Shown: positions 19,006 to 27,892 of the stretch, piece after piece
Layout of the letters: each line of letters begins with the position of its first letter
How positions within the stretch are numbered: position 1 is the stretch's first letter
From: Agrococcus sp. ProA11
GTDB taxonomy: Bacteria; Actinomycetota; Actinomycetes; Actinomycetales; Microbacteriaceae
Length of the DNA stretch: 64,000 bases
NCBI RefSeq assembly: GCF_039880525.1
Contig: NZ_CP156989.1
Location: forward strand, 1,116,001 to 1,180,000
Direction of reading: 5' to 3'
The notes under the pieces: generated by a model
What the model was told of the DNA's origin: nothing
What the model saw: the letters and a program-made list of their open reading frames with translations, nothing else
The model's database searches: none
Made by a program: the position numbers and the translations under genes

Positions 19006-19329
19006 GCGGACCGGTACGAGGCGGTCGCCCGGGAGGGCGCCGCGCGACGATTCGGTACCGGTGGCCTGCGGCGCGAAGGGTGTGCCCGCGGACCGGCACG
19101 AAGTGGTCGCCCGGGAGGGCGCGGCGCGACGATTCGGTACCAGTCCCGCTACCGGTACCTGTACCGGTGGGTGGCCGCGCCGAGGCGCATCCGCGGACCG
19201 GCACGAAGTGGTCGCCTGGGAGGGCGCCGCGCGACGATTCGGTACCGGTGGCCTGCGGGGTAGAGGGTGTGCCCGCGGACCGGTACGAATTGGTCGTGCA
19301 AGCGGGCGGCAGGCGACCGTTCGGTACCG
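19006..19329 (+). repeat. Four-copy hairpin-forming repeat array between holA and rpsT
   Basis: Four copies of a roughly 55-base unit occupy 19006-19061, 19088-19141, 19193-19247 and 19275-19329, with unrelated 25-50 base spacers. Each unit begins GCGGACCGG(T/C)ACGA and ends TTCGGTACC, so its ends can pair. An inner GGTCGC...GCGCGAC pair extends the stem. The fourth copy is the most diverged. I see no coding potential or promoter in it. The remainder of the gap (18940-19005 and 19330-19396) holds nothing recognisable. Confidence 0.75.
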
Positions 19330-19396
19330 CTATCGCCGCACGCCCGGGATGCGGGGTGCGTGGCGGATGCGGTGAGGGTCGGATGCCGGGGGACGA

Positions 19397-19426
19397 CGAA
19401 GGGGACCCCGAGTGGGGTCCCCTTCG
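19397..19426 (-). terminator. Terminator of rpsT
   Basis: CGAAGGGGACCCC-GAGT-GGGGTCCCCTTCG is a perfect 13-bp stem with a four-base loop, 16 bases past the rpsT stop. Such a strong stem fits the end of a highly expressed ribosomal protein gene. Confidence 0.75.
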
Positions 19427-19441
19427 AGCGTGCGGTGCGGC

Positions 19442-19702
19442 TTAGAGCGCGGCGAACTGCTTCGCGATGGCCGACTTGCGGTTCGCGGCCTGGTTCTTGT
19501 GAATGACACCCTTCGACACGGCCTTGTCGAGCTTGCGCGTGGCAGCGGTGACCTTCTCCTGCGCGGCGTCCTTGTCGCCAGCGGCGATGGCCTTCTTGGC
19601 CTCGCGCACGACGGTGCGGAGCTCGCTCTTGAGCGCGCGGTTGCGGTCGGTCGCCTTCTGGTTCGTCAGAATGCGCTTGATCTGCGACTTGATGTTCGCC
19701 AT
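19442..19702 (-). CDS. rpsT: 30S ribosomal protein bS20
   Basis: An 86-residue basic protein with [20 protein letters not shown] at the N terminus and [19 protein letters not shown] near the C terminus, the bS20 signatures. It binds 16S rRNA early in small-subunit assembly. The start follows CAGGACACC. It stands alone, opposite to its neighbours, with its own promoter and strong terminator. Confidence 0.97.
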   Translation of the reverse strand: MANIKSQIKRILTNQKATDRNRALKSELRTVVREAKKAIAAGDKDAAQEKVTAATRKLDKAVSKGVIHKNQAANRKSAIAKQFAAL

Positions 19703-19816
19703 GGTGTCCTGTTCTTGGTTCGTACGAGTTGATTGGCGGCGGCTTCTGCTCACCAGAGCCCGCCGCGACCCGCTCTCGCGCGACAAGCGCGCAGAAGAAG
19801 GGGAAGCCAACGAACG

Positions 19817-19846
19817 ATGCTATCAGCGTGCGGACGCCACTCGCAA
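19817..19846 (-). promoter_or_regulatory. rpsT promoter
   Basis: On the minus strand, TTGCGA (-35) is separated by 18 bases from TAGCAT (-10), a good sigma70-type match and one of the few in the window with a recognisable -35. It gives an rpsT leader of about 105-110 bases. Confidence 0.5.
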
Positions 19847-19935
19847 CGCGGCGCCCGGCATCCGCTGTGGAAGAATGGGGCATTCCCCACCGCGCCCACC
19901 CCGCGGCCCCCTGAGCGTTTCAATGAGAAGGACCC

Positions 19936-21786
19936 GTGAGCCCCCGAGCGACCAAGGCACTCGAGCCAGCCGCGACCAGCCCCGCGCAGCTTCGCAACTT
20001 CTGCATCATCGCGCACATCGACCACGGCAAGTCGACCCTGGCCGATCGCATGCTGCAGCTGACCGGCGTCGTCGAGGATCGCGCCATGCGCGCGCAGTAC
20101 CTCGATCGCATGGACATCGAGCGCGAGCGCGGCATCACCATCAAGTCGCAGGCCGTGCGGATGCCGTGGGAGCTCGAGGGGGAGACCTTCGCCCTCAACA
20201 TGATCGACACCCCCGGCCACGTCGACTTCACCTACGAGGTCTCGCGCTCGCTCGCCGCCTGCGAGGGCGCGATCCTGCTCGTCGACGCCGCGCAGGGCAT
20301 CGAGGCGCAGACCCTCGCCAACCTCTACCTGGCGATGGAGAACGACCTCGAGATCATCCCGGTGCTCAACAAGATCGACCTGCCGGCCGCCGACCCGGAG
20401 AAGTATGCGGGAGAGATCGCCCGCCTCATCGGCGGTGACCCCGACGACGTGCTGCGGGTGAGCGGCAAGACCGGTGAGGGCGTCGCGGAGCTGCTTGACC
20501 GCGTGGTGCGCTCCGTGCCCGCACCGGTCGGCGACGTCGACGGCCCCGCGCGCGCCATGATCTTCGACTCGGTCTACGACACCTACCGCGGCGTCGTCAC
20601 CTACGTGCGCGTCATCGACGGCCGCCTCGCGCCCCGAGACCACATCCAGATGATGTCCACCGGCACCAAGCACGAGCTGCTCGAGATCGGCGTCTCGAGC
20701 CCGGAGCCGAAGCCCTCCAAGGGTCTCGCCGCCGGCGAGGTGGGCTATCTCATCACCGGCGTGAAGGATGTGCGGCAGTCGAAGGTCGGTGACACCGTCA
20801 CGACCGCGCGCAATGCCGCGACCCAGGCGCTGCAGGGCTATGCCGACCCGAAGCCGATGGTCTTCTCCGGCATCTACCCGATCGACGGCGGCGACTATCC
20901 CGTGCTGCGCGAGGCGCTCGACAAGCTCAAGCTCTCGGATGCGGCGCTCGTCTACGAGCCGGAGACCTCGGTCGCGCTCGGCTTCGGCTTCCGCTGCGGC
21001 TTCCTCGGCCTGCTCCATCTGGAGATCATCACGGAGCGCCTCCGCCGCGAGTTCGACCTCGACCTGATCGCCACGGCCCCGAGCGTGGTCTACCAGGTGC
21101 AGACCGAGGACCGCACCGTGCACACGGTGACGAACCCGAGCGAGTTCCCCGACGGGAAGATCAGCTCGATCGTCGAGCCGATGGTGCGCGCGACGATCCT
21201 GGCGCCCAAGGACTACGTCGGCGCGATCATGGAGCTGTGCCAGTCCCGCCGCGGCACGCTCGGCGGCATGGAGTACCTCTCGGAGGACCGCGTCGAGCTG
21301 CGCTACCGGCTGCCGCTGGGCGAGATCGTCTTCGACTTCTTCGACCAGCTCAAGTCGAAGACGCAGGGCTACGCCTCGCTCGACTACGAGGTCGACGGCG
21401 AGGAGGAGGGCGACCTCGTCAAGGTCGACATCCTGCTGCAGGGCGAGCAGGTCGACGCGTTCAGCGCCATCGTGCACCGCGACAAGGCCTATGCCTACGG
21501 CGTGCTCATGGCCGGCAAGCTGCGCGAGCTCATCCCCCGGCAGCAGTTCGAGGTGCCGATCCAGGCTGCCGTCGGTGCGCGGATCATCGCCCGCGAGACC
21601 ATCCGCGCGATCCGCAAGGACGTGCTCGCCAAGTGCTATGGCGGCGACATCACCCGCAAGCGCAAGCTGCTGGAGAAGCAGAAGGAGGGCAAGAAGCGCA
21701 TGAAGATGGTCGGTCGCGTCGAGGTGCCCCAGGAGGCCTTCATCGCCGCCCTCTCCAGCGGTGAGACGAAGAAGGACGCGAAATGA
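19936..21786 (+). CDS. lepA: Elongation factor 4 (LepA) GTPase
   Basis: A 616-residue translational GTPase. The P-loop is AHIDHGKST at residues 26-34, followed by [14 protein letters not shown] and [12 protein letters not shown] (G3), then NKIDLPAA (G4). The C-terminal LepA domain is complete ([20 protein letters not shown]). It acts on stalled or mispositioned ribosomes. The GTG start follows GAGAAGGACCC. The stop overlaps the next start by four bases (ATGA). Confidence 0.97.
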   Translation: MSPRATKALEPAATSPAQLRNFCIIAHIDHGKSTLADRMLQLTGVVEDRAMRAQYLDRMDIERERGITIKSQAVRMPWELEGETFALNMIDTPGHVDFTYEVSRSLAACEGAILLVDAAQGIEAQTLANLYLAMENDLEIIPVLNKIDLPAADPEKYAGEIARLIGGDPDDVLRVSGKTGEGVAELLDRVVRSVPAPVGDVDGPARAMIFDSVYDTYRGVVTYVRVIDGRLAPRDHIQMMSTGTKHELLEIGVSSPEPKPSKGLAAGEVGYLITGVKDVRQSKVGDTVTTARNAATQALQGYADPKPMVFSGIYPIDGGDYPVLREALDKLKLSDAALVYEPETSVALGFGFRCGFLGLLHLEIITERLRREFDLDLIATAPSVVYQVQTEDRTVHTVTNPSEFPDGKISSIVEPMVRATILAPKDYVGAIMELCQSRRGTLGGMEYLSEDRVELRYRLPLGEIVFDFFDQLKSKTQGYASLDYEVDGEEEGDLVKVDILLQGEQVDAFSAIVHRDKAYAYGVLMAGKLRELIPRQQFEVPIQAAVGARIIARETIRAIRKDVLAKCYGGDITRKRKLLEKQKEGKKRMKMVGRVEVPQEAFIAALSSGETKKDAK

Positions 21787-22421
21787 CCACCCCCATCCGC
21801 GATCGCGCGACGAACTACGGCTCGGTGGGCGCCACGGCGCACTTCGACTTCCACCGCTTCCCGCCGAAGGGCTTCGAGGTCGTGCAGCTGCGCAGCCGCA
21901 TCGGCCACGGCCGGCCGCGCTACGACGCCGCAGTCGCCGCGCTGCGCACCTGGAAGATCCAGCGGCTCGCCGGCATCGAGGTCGACGTGGTCGGCACCGA
22001 GGACGGCAGCACCTACCGCCCGGTCGGCTTCGAGGGCACCGAGGCGACGCGTGCGGCGAGCATCGAGCCGCAGCAGGACTTCGGTCCCGACGGTGAGCCG
22101 TTCCTGCAGCCGGGGGACTCCGTCGATCAGCGCGTGCGCTTCCTGGGGCTGCAGATCCACGCCCCCATGCGCGTGATCGCCGTGGAGGAGGAGCCGTCGA
22201 GCCACGGCGTGATCCTCGGCACCCTCGACGGGCACCCCGAGGCCGGCGAGGAGCGCTTCACGATCGAGATCGCCGAGGATGAGACCGTCTTCCTGCACTT
22301 CCGCGCCATCGTGCGCAACGCGAAGTGGTGGGTGAAGGCCGGCGCTCCCGTCGCCAAGGCGATGCGCAGCAAGTACCACGACCGCTACCTGACGGTGCTG
22401 CGGTCCATCGACGTCCGCTGA
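21783..22421 (+). CDS. DUF1990 family protein
   Basis: A 212-residue protein resembling DUF1990. It has [13 protein letters not shown] near the start, then [20 protein letters not shown] and [17 protein letters not shown], and an [20 protein letters not shown] block. No catalytic motif is evident; the fold is thought to be related to START-like barrels. It is coupled to lepA by an ATGA overlap and separated from hemW by only two bases, so the three form one transcription unit. Confidence 0.8.
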   Translation: MTTPIRDRATNYGSVGATAHFDFHRFPPKGFEVVQLRSRIGHGRPRYDAAVAALRTWKIQRLAGIEVDVVGTEDGSTYRPVGFEGTEATRAASIEPQQDFGPDGEPFLQPGDSVDQRVRFLGLQIHAPMRVIAVEEEPSSHGVILGTLDGHPEAGEERFTIEIAEDETVFLHFRAIVRNAKWWVKAGAPVAKAMRSKYHDRYLTVLRSIDVR

Positions 22422-22423
22422 CC

Positions 22424-23629
22424 GTGGCTCGGCTGCCCGAGGGCGAGACGGCGCCGGCGGATGGCGCGCTGCCCGCGGGCACCGCGGCCGACGCGCCGTT
22501 CGGCGTCTACATCCACGTGCCGTTCTGCTCGGTGCGCTGCGGCTACTGCGACTTCAACACCTACACGGCCGACGAGCTGCGCGGCGCCACCAGAGCCGGC
22601 TACCCGGCAGACGTCGCCGCCGAGATCGAGCTCGCCGCGCGCGTGCTCGGCGACCTCGGACCGCTGCGGCCGATGCAGACCGTCTTCTTCGGCGGCGGCA
22701 CGCCGACGCTGCTGCCCGCCGGTGACCTGGTGCGGATGCTGCAGGGCGTGACCGCCGCGTTCGGCCTCGCCGACGGCGCCGAGGTGACGACCGAGGCGAA
22801 CCCGGACTCGATCGATGCGGCCGGGCTGCGGCAGCTGCGCGATGGCGGCGTCACCCGCGTGTCGTTCGGCATGCAGTCGGCGAGGTCGCACGTGCTGGCG
22901 GCGCTCGATCGCACTCACGACCCGGCGCGCGTGCCGCTCGTGGTCGAGTGGGCCAGGGAGGCGGGCCTGGAGGTCAGCCTCGACCTCATCTACGGCGCAC
23001 CTGGGGAATCGCTCGACGACTGGCAGGCCTCGCTCGACGCGGCGATCGCGATGCAGCCCGACCACATCTCCGCCTACGCGCTGATCGTCGAGGAGGGCAC
23101 GGCGCTGGCCCGGCGGATCCGTCGCGGCGAGCTCACGACCCCCGACGACGACCTGCAGGCAGCGATGTACGAGGCAGCGGATGCCTCGCTCGCCGCCGCG
23201 GGCTACGCCTGGTACGAGGTCTCCAACTGGGCGAAGGAGCACCGCGTCGCGCGGCACAACCTCGCCTACTGGCGCGGGCACGACTGGTGGGGCTTCGGGC
23301 CCGGCGCGCACAGCCACGTCGGCGGCGTGCGCTGGTGGAACGTGAAGCATCCCGCGGCGTATCGCGATCGACTGCTCGCGGGCGCCTCACCGGCCCTCGC
23401 TCGTGAGGTGCTGGACGACGAGACGCGCCGCGTCGAGCGCGTGCTGCTCGAATCCCGCATCGCGGAGGGGCTGGCGATCGACCTGCTCGAGCCCGAGGGG
23501 CGCGTCGCCGTCGCGGGGCTCGTCGCCGAGGGGCTGGCAGACGGAAGAGCCGCCCTCGCCGGCCGGGTGGTCCCGACGCTGCGAGGGCGGCTCCTGGCCG
23601 ACGCCGTGGTGCGCCGACTGCTGCCGTGA
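22424..23629 (+). CDS. hemW: HemW-type radical SAM heme chaperone
   Basis: A 401-residue radical SAM protein. The cluster motif is FCSVRCGYC with Cys35, Cys39 and Cys42, followed by FFGGGTPTLLPAGDL, EANPDS, RVSFGMQS and DLIYGAPGES, all typical of the HemN/HemW family. The CxxxCxxC motif lacks the extra Cys that marks the true coproporphyrinogen oxidase HemN (CxxxCxxCxC), so the chaperone assignment is preferred. HemW is thought to insert heme into respiratory proteins. GTG start, two bases after the upstream stop. Confidence 0.92.
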   Translation: MARLPEGETAPADGALPAGTAADAPFGVYIHVPFCSVRCGYCDFNTYTADELRGATRAGYPADVAAEIELAARVLGDLGPLRPMQTVFFGGGTPTLLPAGDLVRMLQGVTAAFGLADGAEVTTEANPDSIDAAGLRQLRDGGVTRVSFGMQSARSHVLAALDRTHDPARVPLVVEWAREAGLEVSLDLIYGAPGESLDDWQASLDAAIAMQPDHISAYALIVEEGTALARRIRRGELTTPDDDLQAAMYEAADASLAAAGYAWYEVSNWAKEHRVARHNLAYWRGHDWWGFGPGAHSHVGGVRWWNVKHPAAYRDRLLAGASPALAREVLDDETRRVERVLLESRIAEGLAIDLLEPEGRVAVAGLVAEGLADGRAALAGRVVPTLRGRLLADAVVRRLLP

Positions 23630-23636
23630 ACCGGCG

Positions 23637-24521
23637 CTACTTCACGATGCGCCAGTTGAACGGGTAGCGGTACGAGCCGCCGCCGTTCACGCGCATCGCG
23701 CCGATGATCGAGAAGATCACCTGCAGCAGACCCGGGATCCACCAGAGCGCCAGCAGGATGAGGCCGATGCCGACGATGCTGAGGATCGTGCCGAGCACGA
23801 GCAGGCCGACGGCCGCGATCGTCATCAGAATGCCGAAGTTGAGCGCCTCCTTCGACTCCTGACGGGCGAATGCGCTGCGGTCCTTGTAGATGAGGAAGAC
23901 GATCAGCGGGCCGATCCAGCCGCCGTAGCCGCCGGTCACGATCGTCGACAGGCCGGACAGGTGACCCCACATGCCCGCGTTCTTCTCGTCGACTGGCGAC
24001 ATCGGTGACGCGCCGCCGTACTGCGGCTGACCGGGGGCGCCGTACTGGGGCTGGCCGGGCTGACCGTACTGCGGCTGACCGGCGGCGCCGTACTGGGGCT
24101 GGCCGGGCTGGCCCTGCTGGGGCTGACCGTGCTGACCGTGCTGCGCATGCGGTGCCTGACCGCCCTGTGCCTGACCGCCCTGGGCCTGACCCCCCTGGGC
24201 CTGGCCGGGCTGACCGTAGCCGGGCGCACCGCCCTGCCCATACGCGGGCGCGCTGCCCGAGGCGGCGTCGGCGGCGCCCGGCTGCTGGTTCTGCTGCCAG
24301 CTCTGGTCGCCCTCGCCGGCGCTGAACGCGGGCTGCCCCGGTGCCGGCTCGGGCGCGACGGGCGCGGAGGAGAAGGACTGCGCGGGCTCGCCGACGCCGG
24401 GTGCGGCGGGAGCTGCCGGAGCGCTCGGCGTCGCGTGCTGCTCGTCGGTCACGGCGAAGCCGTCAGCGGGCTGCTCGGCGGGATCGACGCCCTCTGCTCG
24501 AGGCGTGTTCGGATCAGACAT
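23637..24521 (-). CDS. DUF4870 membrane protein with a Gln/Gly/Pro-rich N-terminal region
   Basis: A 294-residue protein. The first 180 residues are low-complexity, rich in Gln, Gly, Ala and Pro, with QAQGGQAQGG runs and five or more GQPQYG repeats. The last 110 residues form a DUF4870 domain: MWGHLSGLSTIVTGG, then YGGWIGPLIVFLIYKDRSAF, then two further hydrophobic helices. The function of DUF4870 is unknown. Tails of this type are common in actinobacterial membrane proteins, and the repeats are prone to length variation. The gene is divergent from hrcA and convergent with hemW. Confidence 0.85.
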   Translation of the reverse strand: MSDPNTPRAEGVDPAEQPADGFAVTDEQHATPSAPAAPAAPGVGEPAQSFSSAPVAPEPAPGQPAFSAGEGDQSWQQNQQPGAADAASGSAPAYGQGGAPGYGQPGQAQGGQAQGGQAQGGQAPHAQHGQHGQPQQGQPGQPQYGAAGQPQYGQPGQPQYGAPGQPQYGGASPMSPVDEKNAGMWGHLSGLSTIVTGGYGGWIGPLIVFLIYKDRSAFARQESKEALNFGILMTIAAVGLLVLGTILSIVGIGLILLALWWIPGLLQVIFSIIGAMRVNGGGSYRYPFNWRIVK

Positions 24522-24629
24522 GGTGTGCCTTTCTTCGATCGTCGTCGCGAGGCGCCGGAGCGCTCTGCTCCTCACCATTGTGCGCCTTCTCGCCTGAGGA
24601 TCCCATGCCAAACTTCCAGACGGGTAGGA

Positions 24630-24656
24630 TTGGCAGTCAGCAGTAGAGAGTGCCAG
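24630..24656. promoter_or_regulatory. CIRCE operator of the hrcA operon
   Basis: TTGGCAGTC, nine bases, GAGTGCCAG. The canonical CIRCE is TTAGCACTC-N9-GAGTGCTAA, so this keeps the spacing and most positions. A TAGGAT -10 overlaps the left arm by one base, so bound HrcA would block initiation. It lies 40 bases before the hrcA start, which indicates autoregulation by the gene's own product. Confidence 0.75.
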
Positions 24657-24695
24657 GCCGGGGCGTCCCCGTGCCAGGAGCGGAGAGGAGCGCGG

Positions 24696-25709
24696 ATGGT
24701 CTCGGATCGCGGTCTCGATGTGCTTCGCGCGATCGTGCAGGACTACGTCGCGCTGCGCGAGCCGGTCGGCTCGAAATCGATCGTCGAACGGCACGCGTTC
24801 GGCGTCTCGGCGGCGACCATCCGCAACGACATGGCGCTGCTGGAGGAGGAGGAGCTCATCGCGGCTCCGCACACGTCGTCCGGCAGGATCCCCACGGACA
24901 AGGGCTACCGGGTCTTCGTCGACCGGCTCCAGCGCATGCAGCCGCTCTCGCACGCTCAGCGCGTGGCGATCACCCGCTTCCTCGCTGACTCCGTCGATCG
25001 GGAGGATGTGCTCGACCGCACGGCACGGCTGCTCTCGCAGCTGACCAACCAGGTCGCGCTCGTGCAGGTGCCGCTGCGCCGCCACACTGTGGTGCGCCGC
25101 GTCGAGCTGGTCGCAGTGGTGGAGCACCGGCTGCTCGCGGTGCTGATCCTGGACTCCGGGCGAGTCGAGCAGCGCGTCGTCGACGCGCAGCAGCGGATCG
25201 ACCCGGAGCAGGCGACCGCCCTCGGACGCGCGCTGACCGAGACCGTCGGCGAGCACACGCCCGCCGAGGCGATCGCGCGACTGGCCGGCGCCGCAGCATC
25301 CGCGCCCGAGGCGCTTCGACCCGCCACCGGCGCGGTCGCGCAGGCCCTGGGCGAGATGCTGCAGGCGGGCGGTGGCGACCGGATCGTGATGGCGGGAGCC
25401 TCGCACCTCGTCCGCGAGGAGCGCGACTTCCAGGGCACGGTGACGCCCGTGTTCGACGCCATCGAGGAGCAGGTCACGCTGCTGCGCCTGTTCGACGAGA
25501 TGGGCCTCGAAGGCGAGGTCGCGACCCGCATCGGGCGCGAGCTCACCGGCCCACTGGGGGAGGCCTCCGTGGTCACCTCCACCTACAGCACCGACGGCAT
25601 CGAGGGCCACATCGGGGTGCTGGGACCGACCCGCATGGACTATGCAGGAAACATGGCCGCGGTGCGCGCAGTGGCGCGCTACCTGACGCGGCTGCTGAGC
25701 GAGGACTGA
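24696..25709 (+). CDS. hrcA: Heat-inducible transcription repressor HrcA
   Basis: A 337-residue repressor. The N-terminal winged helix has LRAIVQDYVALREPVGSKS, then VSAATIRNDMALLEEEELI and APHTSSGRIPTDKGYRVFVD, the HrcA signature. The C-terminal domain ends with VLGPTRMDYAGNMAAVRAV. It represses groE/dnaK-type genes through CIRCE, and its folding depends on GroEL. The start follows GAGAGGAG. It abuts dnaJ with no gap. Confidence 0.96.
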   Translation: MVSDRGLDVLRAIVQDYVALREPVGSKSIVERHAFGVSAATIRNDMALLEEEELIAAPHTSSGRIPTDKGYRVFVDRLQRMQPLSHAQRVAITRFLADSVDREDVLDRTARLLSQLTNQVALVQVPLRRHTVVRRVELVAVVEHRLLAVLILDSGRVEQRVVDAQQRIDPEQATALGRALTETVGEHTPAEAIARLAGAAASAPEALRPATGAVAQALGEMLQAGGGDRIVMAGASHLVREERDFQGTVTPVFDAIEEQVTLLRLFDEMGLEGEVATRIGRELTGPLGEASVVTSTYSTDGIEGHIGVLGPTRMDYAGNMAAVRAVARYLTRLLSED

Positions 25710-26798
25710 GTGACAGACCACTACGAGACCCTCGGCGTCGCGCGTGACGCCGGCCAGGACGAGATCAAGAAGGCGTACCGCAAGCTCGCCCGCGAGCTGC
25801 ATCCGGATGTGAATCCGAGCGCTGAGGCGTCGGACCGCTTCAAGGACGTCACGCACGCCTACGACGTGCTGGGCGACGCCCAGTCGCGCGCGGAGTACGA
25901 CCGCGGCCCGACCGCGGGCGCGGGCTCGTTCGGCTTCGGCGACATCTTCGAGCAGTTCTTCGGCGGCGGTGGCCGCACGAGCGGCCCGCGCTCGCGCCGG
26001 CAGCCCGGGCAGGACAGCCTGCTGCGCGTCGACCTCGATCTCGCCGACGTCGTCTTCGGCGTGCATCGCGAGCTGCGCGTGCAGACCGCAGTGCTCTGCG
26101 AGACGTGCGAGGGCGCCGCTACCGAGCCGGGCACGAGCCCCGAGCGCTGCATGCAGTGCGGCGGCTCCGGCCACGTGCAGCGCCAGGTGCGATCGCTGCT
26201 CGGCAACGTCGTCACCAGCCAGCCCTGCGTCGTCTGCCAGGGCTACGGCACCGTCATCCCGCAGCCGTGCCACACCTGCGCGGGCCACGGCCGCGTGCGC
26301 GCGGAGCGCACGATCCCCGTTGACATCCCGGCCGGCGTCGACACCGGCCTGCGCATCCAGATGCCCGGCCAGGGCGAGGTCGGCGAGGGCGGTGGGCCTG
26401 CTGGCACGCTGTACCTCGAGATCAACGTGCGCCATCACGAGGTCTTCAGCCGCGACGGCGACGACCTGCTCGGCACGGTCGAGGTCTCGATGCCGGATGC
26501 CGCGCTCGGCGCGCGCGCGACGCTGGAAGGCATCGACGGGCCCATCGAGGTCGAGGTGCGCCCCGGCACGCAGTCGGGCGACGTGATCTCGATCGCGGAC
26601 CGCGGCGTGACGCGCCTGCGCGGGGCGGGTCGCGGCGACCTCAAGCTCGGTGTGCAGGTGCTCACACCCACGAAGACCGACCGACGCACCGAGGAGCTGC
26701 TGCGCGAGCTGCGCGAGCGCACGAAGGCGCCGGGGCCGCAGCTGTCGCAGTTCCGGCAGGGTCTCTTCGCCAAGATGCGCGACCGCTTCCGGCTCTGA
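25710..26798 (+). CDS. dnaJ: Chaperone protein DnaJ
   Basis: A 362-residue type I DnaJ. The J domain holds HPD at residues 31-33. A Gly/Phe-rich stretch follows ([19 protein letters not shown]). A four-motif zinc region spans about 130-190 (CETCEG, CMQCGG, CVVCQG, CHTCAG), then the substrate-binding domains. It stimulates DnaK ATPase. The GTG start directly follows the hrcA stop. Linkage to hrcA, not dnaK, marks it as the DnaJ2-type copy of actinobacteria. Confidence 0.96.
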   Translation: MTDHYETLGVARDAGQDEIKKAYRKLARELHPDVNPSAEASDRFKDVTHAYDVLGDAQSRAEYDRGPTAGAGSFGFGDIFEQFFGGGGRTSGPRSRRQPGQDSLLRVDLDLADVVFGVHRELRVQTAVLCETCEGAATEPGTSPERCMQCGGSGHVQRQVRSLLGNVVTSQPCVVCQGYGTVIPQPCHTCAGHGRVRAERTIPVDIPAGVDTGLRIQMPGQGEVGEGGGPAGTLYLEINVRHHEVFSRDGDDLLGTVEVSMPDAALGARATLEGIDGPIEVEVRPGTQSGDVISIADRGVTRLRGAGRGDLKLGVQVLTPTKTDRRTEELLRELRERTKAPGPQLSQFRQGLFAKMRDRFRL

Positions 26799-27523
26799 TG
26801 GCCCACTGCTACTGGCACGACGCGCTCGCCGGAGCGGCGGCGGGCGATGTCGTGACGCTGACGGGTGACGAGGCGCATCACGCGGCCGTCGTCTCGCGGA
26901 TGCGTCGCGGCGAGCGCGTGCTGGTCAGCGACGGCCGAGGGGCGCTCGCCGAGGGCGTGATCGACCGCGCGGAGCGCGACGGCGTCGATGTCGTGCTGCA
27001 GCACGTGGCGCTCGTCGCCGTGCCCAGCCCGCGCATCGGGCTCGCGCAGGCGCTCGCGAAGGGCGACCGCGCCGAGCTCGCCGTGCAGGCGTCGACCGAG
27101 CTCGGTGTCGACGCGCTCGTGCCGTGGCAGGCGCGCCGCAGCGTCGTGCAGTGGAAGGGCGAGCGCGGCGAGAAGTCGCTCGAGCGCTGGCGCAAGGTGG
27201 TGCGGGAAGCTGGCAAGCAGGCGATCCGTCCGCACTTGCCGGAGGTCACCCCGGTCGTCGACACCGGCGGCCTTGCGGCGCTCGCCGACACGTGGCAGCT
27301 GGTGGTGCTGGATCCGACCGCTGCCGTCTCGATCGCCGAGGTCACCATCGATCGCGACGTGCTGCTGATCGTGGGTCCGGAGGGCGGCATCGATCCCGCC
27401 GAGCTCGAGGCGCTCGACGCCGCCGGTGCGACGCGGGTGCGCATGGGCGACCATGTGCTGCGCACCTCGACCGCGGGCCTCGCGGCGATCGCGGCGCTCT
27501 CGGTTCGACTCGGCCGCTGGTGA
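26798..27523 (+). CDS. rsmE: 16S rRNA (uracil1498-N3)-methyltransferase RsmE
   Basis: A 241-residue SPOUT methyltransferase. HHAAVVSRMRRGERVLVSDG is the N-terminal PUA-like part. KGDRAELAVQASTELGVDAL, the VGPEGGIDPAELEAL loop and MGDHVLRTSTAGLAAIAAL form the knotted SAM site. It methylates U1498 of 16S rRNA. The ATG overlaps the dnaJ stop by one base. Confidence 0.95.
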   Translation: MAHCYWHDALAGAAAGDVVTLTGDEAHHAAVVSRMRRGERVLVSDGRGALAEGVIDRAERDGVDVVLQHVALVAVPSPRIGLAQALAKGDRAELAVQASTELGVDALVPWQARRSVVQWKGERGEKSLERWRKVVREAGKQAIRPHLPEVTPVVDTGGLAALADTWQLVVLDPTAAVSIAEVTIDRDVLLIVGPEGGIDPAELEALDAAGATRVRMGDHVLRTSTAGLAAIAALSVRLGRW

Positions 27524-27535
27524 GCAGCGCGAAGG

Positions 27536-27547
27536 TAGGCTGATCGC
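27536..27547 (+). promoter_or_regulatory. -10 hexamer for leaderless HIT-family gene
   Basis: TAGGCT followed by six bases and the ATG. It offers an internal start for the phoH-ybeY-corC-era part of the operon, independent of the heat-shock promoter. Confidence 0.5.
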
Positions 27548-27892
27548 ATGGCTGAGCCAACTGTGTTCGAGAAGATCGTCGCGCGCGAGATCCCTGCGGA
27601 GATCGTGCTCGAGAACGATCGCATCATCGCGTTCACCGACATCAATCCGCAGGCGCCGATGCATGTGCTCGTGGTGCCCAAGACCGCCGCGTACCGCGAC
27701 GTGGTCGAGTTGGCGGCCGGCGACCCCGATCTGCTCGCCGAGATCGTCCAGGTCGCGAGGGCCATCGCGCGGGAGCGCGCCCAGGGCGACTTCCGCCTCG
27801 TATTCAACACCGGCGAGCTCGCCGGGCAGACCGTGTTCCACGCGCACGCGCACGTGCTCGCCGGAACGCTCGGAGAGGGATCGCTTGCCTGA
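27548..27892 (+). CDS. HIT family nucleotide-binding protein
   Basis: A 114-residue histidine-triad protein of the HINT group. It opens IFxKIVxxEIPAEIV-like (FEKIVAREIPAEIVLEND), with FTDINPQAPMHVLVVPK and the triad FHAHAHVLAG near the C terminus. HINT proteins hydrolyse adenosine phosphoramidates such as AMP-lysine. The last codons overlap the phoH start. Confidence 0.94.
   Translation: MAEPTVFEKIVAREIPAEIVLENDRIIAFTDINPQAPMHVLVVPKTAAYRDVVELAAGDPDLLAEIVQVARAIARERAQGDFRLVFNTGELAGQTVFHAHAHVLAGTLGEGSLA

Noticed and set aside
19006-19329. Small open frames through the holA-rpsT repeat array.
   Set aside because: They shift frame between copies, have no ribosome site and no third-position bias. 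The DNA-level symmetry explains the sequence better.
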